Shown here: positions 1 to 7,193 of the stretch, one piece after another
Position numbering within the stretch: position 1 is the stretch's first letter
Layout: each line of letters starts with the position of its first letter
Assembly: GCA_030037105.1 (NCBI GenBank)
Contig: JASHRY010000174.1
Location: forward strand, 1-13,689
Length of the DNA: 13,689 bases
Source of the DNA: Xanthobacteraceae bacterium
Lineage (GTDB): Bacteria; Pseudomonadota; Alphaproteobacteria; Rhizobiales; Xanthobacteraceae
Direction of reading: 5' to 3'
The notes under the pieces: model-generated
Told to the model about the DNA's origin: nothing
Seen by the model: only the letters and a program-made list of their open reading frames with translations
Database searches by the model: none
Translations under genes and position numbers: made by a program

Positions 1-1
1 C

Positions 2-475
2 ATCACCCGCGACGCCCAGCTTCACCGCATGAAGCCGGAACAGTGGACGACCGTGATCAACACCAATCTCGGCTCGCTGTTCAACGTGACGCGCCAGGTG
101 ATCGAGGGCATGCGCGCGCGCAAGTTCGGCCGAATCATCAACATCTCGTCGATCAACGGGCAAAAGGGCCAGTTCGGCCAATGCAACTACTCGGCCGCCA
201 AGGCCGGCGAGATCGGCTTCACCAAGGCGCTGGCGCAGGAAGGCGCGCGCTCGGGCATTACGGTCAATGCCATCTGCCCGGGCTACATCAATACCGAGAT
301 GGTGCAGGCGGTGCCGAAGGACGTGCTGGAAAAGAGCATCCTGCCGACCATTCCCATCGGCCGGCTCGGCGAGCCGGAGGAGATCGCGCGCTGCGTCGTT
401 TTCCTGGCCTCCGACGACGCCGGTCTCCTCACCGGCTCGACGCTGACCGCAAACGGCGGGCAATATATCACCTGA
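2..475 (+). CDS. phbB: Acetoacetyl-CoA reductase, C-terminal part (5' end outside window)
   Basis: This is the C-terminal 157 residues of a short-chain dehydrogenase/reductase; the reading frame is open to the left edge, so the start and the N-terminal NAD(P)H-binding TGxxxGxG motif lie outside. Visible SDR features are the Asn of INTNLGSLF, the catalytic Ser region (NISSINGQKG) and the catalytic YxxxK (YSAAK, bases 188-202), followed by the NAICPGYINTEMV segment and the C-terminal TGSTLTANGGQY. The QKGQFGQCNYSAAKAG and ICPGYINTEMV stretches are typical of PhaB/PhbB, which reduces acetoacetyl-CoA to (R)-3-hydroxybutyryl-CoA with NADPH for polyhydroxybutyrate synthesis in the cytoplasm. In this clade phbB usually follows phbA (thiolase), which would lie to the left; that is not visible. 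A related 3-oxoacyl reductase (FabG) is the main alternative, but the motif context favours PhbB. Confidence 0.9.
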   Translation: MTRDAQLHRMKPEQWTTVINTNLGSLFNVTRQVIEGMRARKFGRIINISSINGQKGQFGQCNYSAAKAGEIGFTKALAQEGARSGITVNAICPGYINTEMVQAVPKDVLEKSILPTIPIGRLGEPEEIARCVVFLASDDAGLLTGSTLTANGGQYIT

Positions 476-565
476 CTTTCACGCCCGGCGCGGCGGCGCC
501 TTCGCCGGCGCACGTCCGGCGTCAAGGGCGGCATGTCATCGCGCCTGCGTCTTATGCCGGCGGCA

Positions 566-985
566 TTATTGATTTTTCGGAACGTGCCTGCGGCGAGCGG
601 CGTGCCGATGCCCGTGCGCCGGCTTGATCGAATGGTGCGGCGGGTTGGTATCGCTGCCGAGCGTCGAGGCTCCGTAATTGGTCCCCGTGGCGCAGCCGCC
701 GCAGCCCGCGCAGCCGCAGCCCCTGGCAAGTCGTAGGCGCGGCCGGAGGGCCCCGGCGTTTTCCTGATCGACGATATAGAACGTCGCCAAGCTCACGTCC
801 GAGATATCCTCTTCGGCGAGAGTGATCTCGTGACTCACCGCGGCGTTGCGCGTCGGCATATCCGCCGGTCCGCCGGCCGCCGCGGATGCTCCGCCTGCCA
901 GCGACAACGACAACCCGGCGGCCCCCAACAGCGGTACGGCCCTGCTCATGCGCTTCCGCTTCGAAGCTTGCTGCGCGCGCGACAC
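566..985 (-). CDS. Small exported Cys-cluster protein of unknown function
   Basis: I do not recognise a named family. The 139-residue product is best started at GTG 985, which has a strong Shine-Dalgarno (AAAGGAGA, 993-1000) seven bases upstream; an in-frame ATG at 949 (residue 13) has no comparable site. Residues 1-37 form a Sec signal: basic n-region (SKRKR), hydrophobic core and an ASAAA cleavage region. Residues 52-76 are acidic and ordered (HEITLAEEDISDVSLATFY onward). Residues 88-101 hold four cysteines spaced CxCxxCxxC (C90, C92, C95, C98) among glycines. The tail (about 110-139) is rich in His, Arg and Pro. I recall similar small proteins in Bradyrhizobium-like genomes, annotated hypothetical, but cannot verify this. 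A metal-binding periplasmic peptide or a modified peptide precursor would fit; neither is shown, and no modification enzyme is visible in the window. It lies 98 bp downstream of the cupin gene on the same strand and converges with phbB. Confidence 0.72.
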   Translation of the reverse strand: MSRAQQASKRKRMSRAVPLLGAAGLSLSLAGGASAAAGGPADMPTRNAAVSHEITLAEEDISDVSLATFYIVDQENAGALRPRLRLARGCGCAGCGGCATGTNYGASTLGSDTNPPHHSIKPAHGHRHAARRRHVPKNQ

Positions 986-992
986 GGCAGAA

Positions 993-1000
993 TCTCCTTT
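993..1000 (-). promoter_or_regulatory. Ribosome binding site deciding the GTG start at 985
   Basis: Read on the minus strand this is AAAGGAGA, seven bases before GTG 985. It is the best Shine-Dalgarno match in the left half of the window and is the reason for choosing GTG over the internal ATG at 949. Confidence 0.7.
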
Positions 1001-1083
1001 ATCTTCGGGCGCGGTTCGACCGATGGATAATGCAGACGTAAGCTTGGCATGGATACGAGGCAAGGGGTCAAAAGTTGCGCGCG

Positions 1084-1515
1084 TTAATTGACGGGCTCCC
1101 AGCCCGGCGCTGCCAATTCGAAACGCGCGACGTCGAAGCCGGGCGCCACGGTGCAGCCGAGGAGCGTCCAATCGCCGCGTGTCCGCGCCGCCTGCCAGGC
1201 GTGAGCCGGCACGACGGCTTGCGGGCGTTCGCCCGCAGCAAGATCGCAGCCGAGCAGCACGCGTTCACGGCGTCCGTCGGCCGGCGCGATGTCGAGTTCG
1301 AGCGGCGCGCCGGCATACCAATGCCAGATTTCGGCCGCGTCGATGCGATGCCAGTGCGAGCGCTCGCCGCGCGCGAGCAGAAAATAAATCGCGGTCGATG
1401 CCGCGCGGCCGCCCTCCCCGGCGCGCGCATCGCGGAATGTCTCGCGAAAATGGCCGCCCTCCGGATGCGGCCTGAGATCAAGGAGCCAGATCACCTCGCG
1501 GGCGGCAAGCGGCAT
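1084..1515 (-). CDS. Cupin-fold protein, DUF985 family
   Basis: The 143-residue protein matches the DUF985 (cupin_5, PF06172) pattern throughout: LRPHPEGGHFRETFRD at 15-29, STAIYFLLARGERSHWHRID at 40-59, EIWHWYAGAPLELDI at 62-76, LLGCDLAAGERPQAVVPAHA at 87-106 and a final GCTVAPGFDVARFEL. Candidate metal or ligand positions of the cupin barrel are H54, H56, E62, H65 and H105. The family has solved beta-barrel structures but no settled enzymatic role, so no reaction is assigned. The start at ATG 1515 is one base after the gloB stop codon (TGA g ATG) and has no clear ribosome binding site, which points to translational coupling with gloB. Length is normal for the family. No signal peptide; cytoplasmic. 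Confidence 0.9.
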   Translation of the reverse strand: MPLAAREVIWLLDLRPHPEGGHFRETFRDARAGEGGRAASTAIYFLLARGERSHWHRIDAAEIWHWYAGAPLELDIAPADGRRERVLLGCDLAAGERPQAVVPAHAWQAARTRGDWTLLGCTVAPGFDVARFELAAPGWEPVN

Positions 1516-1516
1516 C

Positions 1517-2284
1517 TCAAAACCGGTTCTTGCGTTCGCGCATCTCCGCGAACACTTGCCAGGCCGGGCTGCCGGCAAGGCCGAGCGATTGTGCCACCTC
1601 GGCAATATCGGCGCGCAGGAACGGATTGGCCGCCTTTTCGGCCGCAATCGTCGCCGGAATGGTCGGCTTGCCGGCGGCGAGGAGACGCGCCACCTCCTCG
1701 GCGCGCGCGGCAAGCGCCTTGTTGTGCGGCTCGATGGTCTTGGCGAAACGAATGTTGGCCGCGGTATATTCGTGGCCGCAATAGAAGCGCGTATCGTCGG
1801 GCAGATCGCGCAGCTTGAGGAGCGACCGCCACATCATCTCCGCATTGCCCTCGATGACGCGGCCGCAGCCGATCGAGAACAACGTGTCGCCGACAAAGGC
1901 AAGCTTCTCCGCGGCGAAAAAATAGGAGACGTGGCCGGCGGTGTGGCCCGGCGTGTCGATGACCCGCCCGGCGAGCGCGCCGACGCGCACTTGGTCGCCC
2001 GCGCCGACCGTTTCGTCGACGAGCGGGACGCGCTCTGCCTCCTTGCGCGGCGCGACGACGCGGCATGCGTGGCGCCGCTTCAATTCCGCAATGCCGCCGG
2101 TGTGATCGCCATGATGGTGGGTCACCAGGATATCGGTGAGCCGCCAGCCGCTTCCCGCGAGCGCCGCTTCGACCGGCGCCGCCTCCGGCGCATCAATGGC
2201 GGCGGTCGCGCCGCTTTGCGGGTCGTGCAGGAGGACCCCGAAATTGTCGCTGAGACAGCGGAAAAGGTTGAGTTGTGCGGCCAT
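1517..2284 (-). CDS. gloB: Hydroxyacylglutathione hydrolase (glyoxalase II)
   Basis: Glyoxalase II hydrolyses S-D-lactoylglutathione to D-lactate and glutathione, the second step of methylglyoxal detoxification in the cytoplasm. From ATG 2284 the protein has 255 residues, the usual family length. It carries the metallo-beta-lactamase metal motif THHHGDH at 55-61, then DTPGHTAGHVSYFF, FVGDTLFSIGCGRVIEG with its metal-bridging Asp, and YCGHEYTAANIRFA with the last metal His. The C-terminal NPFLR segment is the family's glutathione-site domain. A second possible start, ATG 2317, adds 11 residues and has a better Shine-Dalgarno (GGAG seven bases upstream); family length favours 2284, where only GGAAAG is present. 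The DUF985 cupin follows after one base. The gene diverges from the methyltransferase at 2421. Confidence 0.95.
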   Translation of the reverse strand: MAAQLNLFRCLSDNFGVLLHDPQSGATAAIDAPEAAPVEAALAGSGWRLTDILVTHHHGDHTGGIAELKRRHACRVVAPRKEAERVPLVDETVGAGDQVRVGALAGRVIDTPGHTAGHVSYFFAAEKLAFVGDTLFSIGCGRVIEGNAEMMWRSLLKLRDLPDDTRFYCGHEYTAANIRFAKTIEPHNKALAARAEEVARLLAAGKPTIPATIAAEKAANPFLRADIAEVAQSLGLAGSPAWQVFAEMRERKNRF

Positions 2285-2393
2285 CTGCTTTCCGTCCGGA
2301 TGATACCAGGGGATCATCGGCCTTCTCCAGAGGTTTGCAGGCCGTAGTTGCGCCGCTTCGCGCCGCGATGGCGGCGGCGCGCCCCGGAATGAC

Positions 2394-2416
2394 GACAAAA
2401 TCCGTGCTATTTTGTC
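2394..2416. promoter_or_regulatory. Perfect 8-bp inverted repeat before the methyltransferase start
   Basis: GACAAAAT (2394-2401) and ATTTTGTC (2409-2416) are exact reverse complements separated by seven bases; the repeat ends four bases before ATG 2421. A -10-like TATTTT (2408-2413) lies in the right arm. It may be an operator, or in RNA a hairpin next to the start codon. It sits in the 136-bp divergent gap between gloB and the methyltransferase. Confidence 0.5.
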
Positions 2417-2420
2417 CGCC

Positions 2421-3179
2421 ATGGACGTCGTCGATTTGCGCAATTTCTACGCCCAGCGATTGGGTACCGTGGCGCGGCGCTTCATCGGCCGCGGTATTCG
2501 CGCGCGCTGGAGCGACACGCGCTCGTTGCGCGTGCTGGGCGTCGGTTACGCCACGCCCTATCTCGGCCTGTTCCGCGAGGAGGCGGAACGCTGTCTCGCC
2601 TTGATGCCGGCGCCGCAGGGCGTGGTGCGCTGGCCTTCGTCGCGGCCGGCGCTCGCCGCGCTGGTCGAGGAGGATGATTGGCCGCTGACCGATTCGGCGG
2701 TCGATCGTGTGCTCCTCGTTCATGCGCTGGAAAACTCGACCGATCCGGCCGCGCTGCTGCGCGAAGTGTGGCGCGTGTTGGCCGGCGGCGGACGATTGCT
2801 CGCCGTGATCCCGAACCGGCGCGGGCTGTGGGCGCGCATGGACACGACGCCGTTCGGCTATGGCCGGCCCTATTCGCGCTCGCAGATCACCCACCTCTTG
2901 CGCGAGACATTCTTCACCCCGACAGGATGGGGCGAGGCGCTTTACGTGCCGCCGATCGCGCGCGGGTGGTTCCTGCGCTCGGCGGTGGCGTGGGAACGCA
3001 CCGGTGCAACGCTTTCGGCGCCGTTCGCCGGCGTCCATATCGTCGAGGCGACGAAACAGGTCTATCGCGCGATCCCGGCGCGGCGCGAGCGGCGCCGCCT
3101 CATGCCGGCGCTGCAGCCGGTGCTCGCGCCCTCGCCCGGCGCCGCCGCGCTGATGCCGCATGATGCGACCGGGCCTTGA
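2421..3179 (+). CDS. Class I SAM-dependent methyltransferase, substrate unknown
   Basis: The 252-residue protein has a Methyltransf_11-like Rossmann core: motif I RVLGVGYATPY at 37-47 (SAM glycine loop), an acidic segment EEDDWPLTDSAVDRVLLVHALE at about 83-104 corresponding to the post-motif-II strand, and WRVLAGGGRLLAVIPN at 117-132 as the motif III strand and turn. Residues after 200 are basic and proline/alanine-rich, with no recognisable domain. Proteins of this type commonly sit divergent to gloB in Hyphomicrobiales (from memory), but I know of no established substrate. ATG 2421 was chosen: it has no Shine-Dalgarno and lies about seven bases after a -10-like TATTTT, so a leaderless or very short-leader mRNA is possible. 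A TTG three codons earlier is the only upstream alternative. Its 3' end is 12 bp from the convergent pyrD stop. Confidence 0.85.
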   Translation: MDVVDLRNFYAQRLGTVARRFIGRGIRARWSDTRSLRVLGVGYATPYLGLFREEAERCLALMPAPQGVVRWPSSRPALAALVEEDDWPLTDSAVDRVLLVHALENSTDPAALLREVWRVLAGGGRLLAVIPNRRGLWARMDTTPFGYGRPYSRSQITHLLRETFFTPTGWGEALYVPPIARGWFLRSAVAWERTGATLSAPFAGVHIVEATKQVYRAIPARRERRRLMPALQPVLAPSPGAAALMPHDATGP

Positions 3180-3191
3180 CCGCCGTCATCG

Positions 3192-4282
<1,091 letters not shown>

Positions 4283-4286
<4 letters not shown>

Positions 4287-4627
4287 GGCTCGAGTTCCGG
4301 AAACACGAGGCGGCTGTCCGCTCCGCGCGACAGCGGCCGCGCCCATCGCACCGCCGACAGCGGCAGCGCGGCATAGAGGTGCGGGAAGAGGTCGCCGCCG
4401 CGCGAATGCTCCCAGATGAGCGCCTGGCCCATCGCCTCGGCGTCGACCGCCACCAGCACCAAATCCGCGGGCCCGGTAAAATGCCGCGCCGCGGTTTCGG
4501 CGAGTTGCGCGGCGGTCGAAAAATGGATGAAGCCGTCGCGCTCGTCGCCGGGCGTTCCGAGAAAGAGCCCGTCCGCTGCGGCCGCGCGCCACAAAGCCTG
4601 CTCACAGATCTTGTAGATCGTGCTCAC
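4283..4627 (-). CDS. DUF952 family protein
   Basis: The 114-residue protein matches DUF952 (PF06108): STIYKICEQALW at the N-terminus, the signature ERDGFIHFSTAAQLAETAAR at 29-48, then the strand ADLVLVAVDAEAMG at 54-67 and IWEHSRGGDLFPHLYAALPL at 71-90. The family is small, cytoplasmic and has no confirmed activity, so none is assigned. The best start is GTG 4627, directly before the conserved STIYK; upstream in-frame sequence does not look like this family and no strong ribosome binding site is seen. The stop overlaps the pyrD start by four bases (4283-4286). This coupling recurs in related alphaproteobacteria as far as I recall, and would link its expression to pyrimidine synthesis. The gene diverges from the S24 regulator at 4820. 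Confidence 0.9.
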
Positions 4628-4732
4628 TGGTGTCCGCGTCCGGCCTTCGCCTCTTCGGCGCACGTTCGCGTCTGCTGCGCGCATTGGCAATGGCGGCGTC
4701 CAATCCCCGGTCGGATGACCGCACGCCGGGGC

Positions 4733-4762
4733 TTGAGCATACAGCCAATAAATTCCTAGTAT
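4733..4762 (+). promoter_or_regulatory. Candidate promoter of the S24 regulator gene
   Basis: TTGAGC (4733-4738) and TAGTAT (4757-4762) are separated by 18 bases and resemble -35 and -10 elements. Transcription would begin near 4769, leaving a leader of about 50 bases. The -10 lies inside the palindrome at 4752-4773. Confidence 0.35.
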
Positions 4763-4773
4763 GGCATAGGAAT
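4752..4773. promoter_or_regulatory. Candidate operator, ATTCCTA-N8-TAGGAAT
   Basis: ATTCCTA (4752-4758) and TAGGAAT (4767-4773) are perfect reverse complements eight bases apart. Arm centres are 15 bp apart, and the site overlaps the candidate -10 of the S24 regulator gene. A LexA/CI-like protein binding as a dimer at such a site would repress its own gene; that this protein binds here is inference. Confidence 0.5.
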
Positions 4774-4784
4774 CTAAGCATGGC

Positions 4785-4804
4785 GGCTCTCGCAACCGAG
4801 AGCC
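4785..4804 (+). promoter_or_regulatory. Perfect 8-bp stem-loop in the S24 regulator leader
   Basis: GGCTCTCG (4785-4792) and CGAGAGCC (4797-4804) pair perfectly across a CAAC tetraloop. The hairpin ends three bases before the ribosome binding site (AAAGGAA, 4808-4814) and has no U-tract, so it is not a normal terminator. It could stabilise the leader, modulate translation, or act in DNA as a second dyad for a regulator. Confidence 0.55.
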
Positions 4805-4819
4805 TGCAAAGGAATATCT

Positions 4820-5449
4820 ATGTTGACCCACGCGCAGATCTGGTCGGGAATCGATCGTCTCGCCGCGCGCGCCGGTCTGTCGGCTTCGGGGCTGGCGCGG
4901 CGCGCGGGACTTGATCCGACCACATTCAACAAGTCGAAGCGCGTGACCCCGGAGGGCCGCGCGCGCTGGCCTTCGACCGAATCGATCGCCAAGGCGCTGG
5001 CGGCGACGGCGACGCCGATCGAGATTTTCGTCGAGCTGATCAAGTCCGGCGACGGCCCGCTGACGCGCGCCGTGCCGCTCCTCGGCTTTGCCGAGGCCGG
5101 CGCCGGCGGCTATTTCGACGACGGCGGCTTCCCGGTCGGCGAAGGCTGGGACGAGATCGCGTTCCCGGCGGTCAGCGACGAGCACGCCTACGCGCTCGAA
5201 GTGTCCGGCCAGTCCATGGAGCCGGCGTACCGCGACGGCGACGTGATCGTCGTGTCGCCGGCCGCTCCGATCAGGCGCGGCGACCGCGTCGTGGTCAGAA
5301 CGAGGAGCGGCGAGGTGATGGTGAAGGAGCTCAAGCGCCGGACGGCGAAATCGATCGAGCTGCGCTCGCTCAATGCCGAGCATGCCGACCGCACGCTGGC
5401 GGCGGCCGAGGTGCTGTGGATCGCGCGGATCTTGTGGGCGAGCCAATAG
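4820..5449 (+). CDS. S24-family (LexA/CI-like) HTH transcriptional regulator
   Basis: This 209-residue protein combines an N-terminal helix-turn-helix DNA-binding domain (about 5-75; SASGLARRAGLDPTTFNKSK at 21-40 is the HTH core) with a C-terminal S24 peptidase-like domain (about 85-205). The Ser/Lys dyad is intact: GQSMEPAYRDGDVI with S132, and VMVKELKRR with K169. Ala-Gly pairs at 93-94 and 95-96 (AEAGAGG) lie where LexA and CI are cleaved, so self-cleavage is possible. Such proteins are normally repressors inactivated by RecA-stimulated autoproteolysis; whether this one responds to DNA damage is unknown. ATG 4820 has an AAAGGAA site five bases upstream. No phage genes are nearby, and I recall similar single-copy regulators in Rhizobiales, so it is probably a chromosomal regulator. 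It converges with lysS 43 bp away. Two dyads precede it (4752-4773, 4785-4804). Confidence 0.9.
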   Translation: MLTHAQIWSGIDRLAARAGLSASGLARRAGLDPTTFNKSKRVTPEGRARWPSTESIAKALAATATPIEIFVELIKSGDGPLTRAVPLLGFAEAGAGGYFDDGGFPVGEGWDEIAFPAVSDEHAYALEVSGQSMEPAYRDGDVIVVSPAAPIRRGDRVVVRTRSGEVMVKELKRRTAKSIELRSLNAEHADRTLAAAEVLWIARILWASQ

Positions 5450-5457
5450 GCTTGCGT

Positions 5458-5485
5458 TGTCCTCCCGCGCGCGGCGGCGGGGACA
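5458..5485. terminator. Imperfect hairpin between convergent genes
   Basis: TGTCCTC near 5458 pairs with GGGGACA ending at 5485 (one G-T pair), and a further four GC pairs form after a one-base bulge. It lies between the 3' ends of the S24 regulator gene and lysS. There is no T-tract on either strand, so if it helps end transcription it is not a canonical intrinsic terminator. Confidence 0.3.
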
Positions 5486-5492
5486 AACGGAT

Positions 5493-7133
5493 TCACGCCG
5501 AGCGGGCGAGCGCGCCGTCGATCATGTCGATCGTGTTCTTGACGCCGTAGGCGTCGACGAAGGAGCCGAAGCGCGGGCCTTTCTCCTGGCCGAGCAGCAC
5601 CTGATAGAGCATGTTGAACCAGTCGAGCGAGACGCCGGGCTTGCCGTCCTTGGTCTTGATCCTGCCGCTCCGGTCGAGGAACGGCTCGCGCCGGCCGACC
5701 TCGTAGACCACGTCCTGGATCGCCGGCGCCGCAGCGTCGGGGCGCAATTGCGACAGCGCATCGCGCAGGTCGATGAGGGCCGAGCGCTCGGCCGCGTTGG
5801 GCGCGCGGAATTTCTTTTCCGGCAGCACGAAGTCGTGGAAATAGTGGATGGCGTAGTCGACGAGCGCTGCAAGATGCGGATGCGTCTGCCGCGTCACCCC
5901 CGGCCGGTAGCGGCCGATGAAGCCCCATAAGGTCTCGGCATTCTCCGCGTTCGACGCGGTGACGAGTGAAATGAGCATGGCGAAGCTCACCGGATTGTCG
6001 GCCTTCGGCGGCGCGCCGTCGTGAATGTGCCAGACCGGATTGGCGAGCCGCTCCTTCGCGCTTTGCCGCTCATAGGCGTCGAGCAGTTGCTGATACTCGT
6101 CGACGTGGCGGGGAATGACGTCGAAATAGAGCCGCTTGGCCGCCTTGGGCTCGCGATACATGAACAGCGACAGGCTTTCGGGGCTCGCGTAGCGCAGCCA
6201 CTCATCGATGGTGAGGCCGTTGCCTTTCGATTTCGAGATTTTCTGCCCGTTCTCGTCGAGAAAGAGCTCGTAGATGAACCCTTCGGGCGGCGATCCGCCG
6301 AGGGCGCGGCAGATTTCGCCCGACAGCTTCACCGAATCGATCAGGTCCTTGCCGGCCATTTCGTAATCGACGCCGAGCGCGACCCAGCGCATGGCCCAAT
6401 CCGGCTTCCATTGCAGCTTGCAGCGTCCGCCGGTGACGAGCGTGGTCACGCGGTCGCCGATGTCGGGATCGTCGTAGCTGATCGTGCCCGCCTTGGCGTC
6501 GTGGGCGACGACCGGCACCTGCAGCACGATTCCGCTCGCCGGCGAGATCGGCAGGAACGGCGAATAGGATTGCGCCCGCTCCTCGCGCAGCGACGGCAGC
6601 ATGATCGCCATCACCCGTTCGAAGCGCGCGAGCACCTTGAGCAGCACCGCGTCGAAACGCCCCGACCTATAGCAATCGGTCGACGACATGAACTCGTAGT
6701 CGAAACCGAAGTGGTCGAGGAACGCGCGCAGCCGCGCGTTGTTGTGCGCGGCGAAGCTGGCGTGCGTGCCGAACGGGTCCGGCACGCTGGTCAGCGACTT
6801 GCCGAGATGTTGCGCCACCATCTCCTTGTCGGGGATGTTGTCGGGCACCTTGCGTAGCGCGTCCATGTCGTCGGAGAAGGCGATCAGCCGGCTCCTGACC
6901 TTATCGTCGGTGAGCACGCGGAAGGCGTGGCGCACCATTGCGGTGCGCGCGACCTCGCCGAAGGTGCCGATGTGCGGCAGGCCCGAAGGACCGTAGCCGG
7001 TCTCGAAGATCACCTCGTCCTTCGGCCGCCGTTGCAGCCGCGCGAGGATCTTGCGCGCCTCCGCGAACGGCCAGGCATGCGATTGCTCGGCGAGTTCGCG
7101 CAGCGCAGTAGTTTGGATTTCGGCCGTCGTCAT
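5493..7133 (-). CDS. lysS: Lysyl-tRNA synthetase, class I
   Basis: This enzyme charges tRNA-Lys with lysine in the cytoplasm. The 546-residue protein is the class I type, found in archaea, spirochetes and many alphaproteobacteria rather than the class II enzyme of E. coli. The Rossmann-fold ATP motifs are present: [14 protein letters not shown] at 48-61 (HIGH-type, HIGT) and [10 protein letters not shown] at 297-306 (KMSKS-type). The segment [14 protein letters not shown] at 254-267 and the C-terminal helical anticodon-binding region (about 340-546) also match the family. Length is full. The start is ATG 7133; no strong ribosome binding site is visible. The gene for a solute-binding protein lies 60 bp upstream on the same strand and may be co-transcribed. 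No class II lysS is seen in the window, so this is presumably the organism's housekeeping enzyme. Confidence 0.97.
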   Translation of the reverse strand: MTTAEIQTTALRELAEQSHAWPFAEARKILARLQRRPKDEVIFETGYGPSGLPHIGTFGEVARTAMVRHAFRVLTDDKVRSRLIAFSDDMDALRKVPDNIPDKEMVAQHLGKSLTSVPDPFGTHASFAAHNNARLRAFLDHFGFDYEFMSSTDCYRSGRFDAVLLKVLARFERVMAIMLPSLREERAQSYSPFLPISPASGIVLQVPVVAHDAKAGTISYDDPDIGDRVTTLVTGGRCKLQWKPDWAMRWVALGVDYEMAGKDLIDSVKLSGEICRALGGSPPEGFIYELFLDENGQKISKSKGNGLTIDEWLRYASPESLSLFMYREPKAAKRLYFDVIPRHVDEYQQLLDAYERQSAKERLANPVWHIHDGAPPKADNPVSFAMLISLVTASNAENAETLWGFIGRYRPGVTRQTHPHLAALVDYAIHYFHDFVLPEKKFRAPNAAERSALIDLRDALSQLRPDAAAPAIQDVVYEVGRREPFLDRSGRIKTKDGKPGVSLDWFNMLYQVLLGQEKGPRFGSFVDAYGVKNTIDMIDGALARSA

Positions 7134-7193
7134 CGCTCATGCTTTCGCGCGCGGACAGTAGGAAGCGCCCGCCACCGCGTCAAACATCATCGG

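Noticed and set aside
476..565. A terminator between phbB and the small Cys-cluster gene
   Set aside because: Short GC stems and an ATGCC-GGC-GGCAT hairpin (554-566) followed by a T-rich stretch can be drawn, but stems are only five pairs and overlap a stop codon; too weak to call.
986..1171. An upstream extension of the small Cys-cluster protein, with an ATG at 1171
   Set aside because: The extension overlaps the cupin gene, has shadow-like composition and would bury the signal peptide; the strong ribosome binding site at 993-1000 supports GTG 985.
1556..2347. 263-codon plus-strand frame opposite gloB
   Set aside because: The minus strand carries all glyoxalase II motifs; the plus translation has none of any family.
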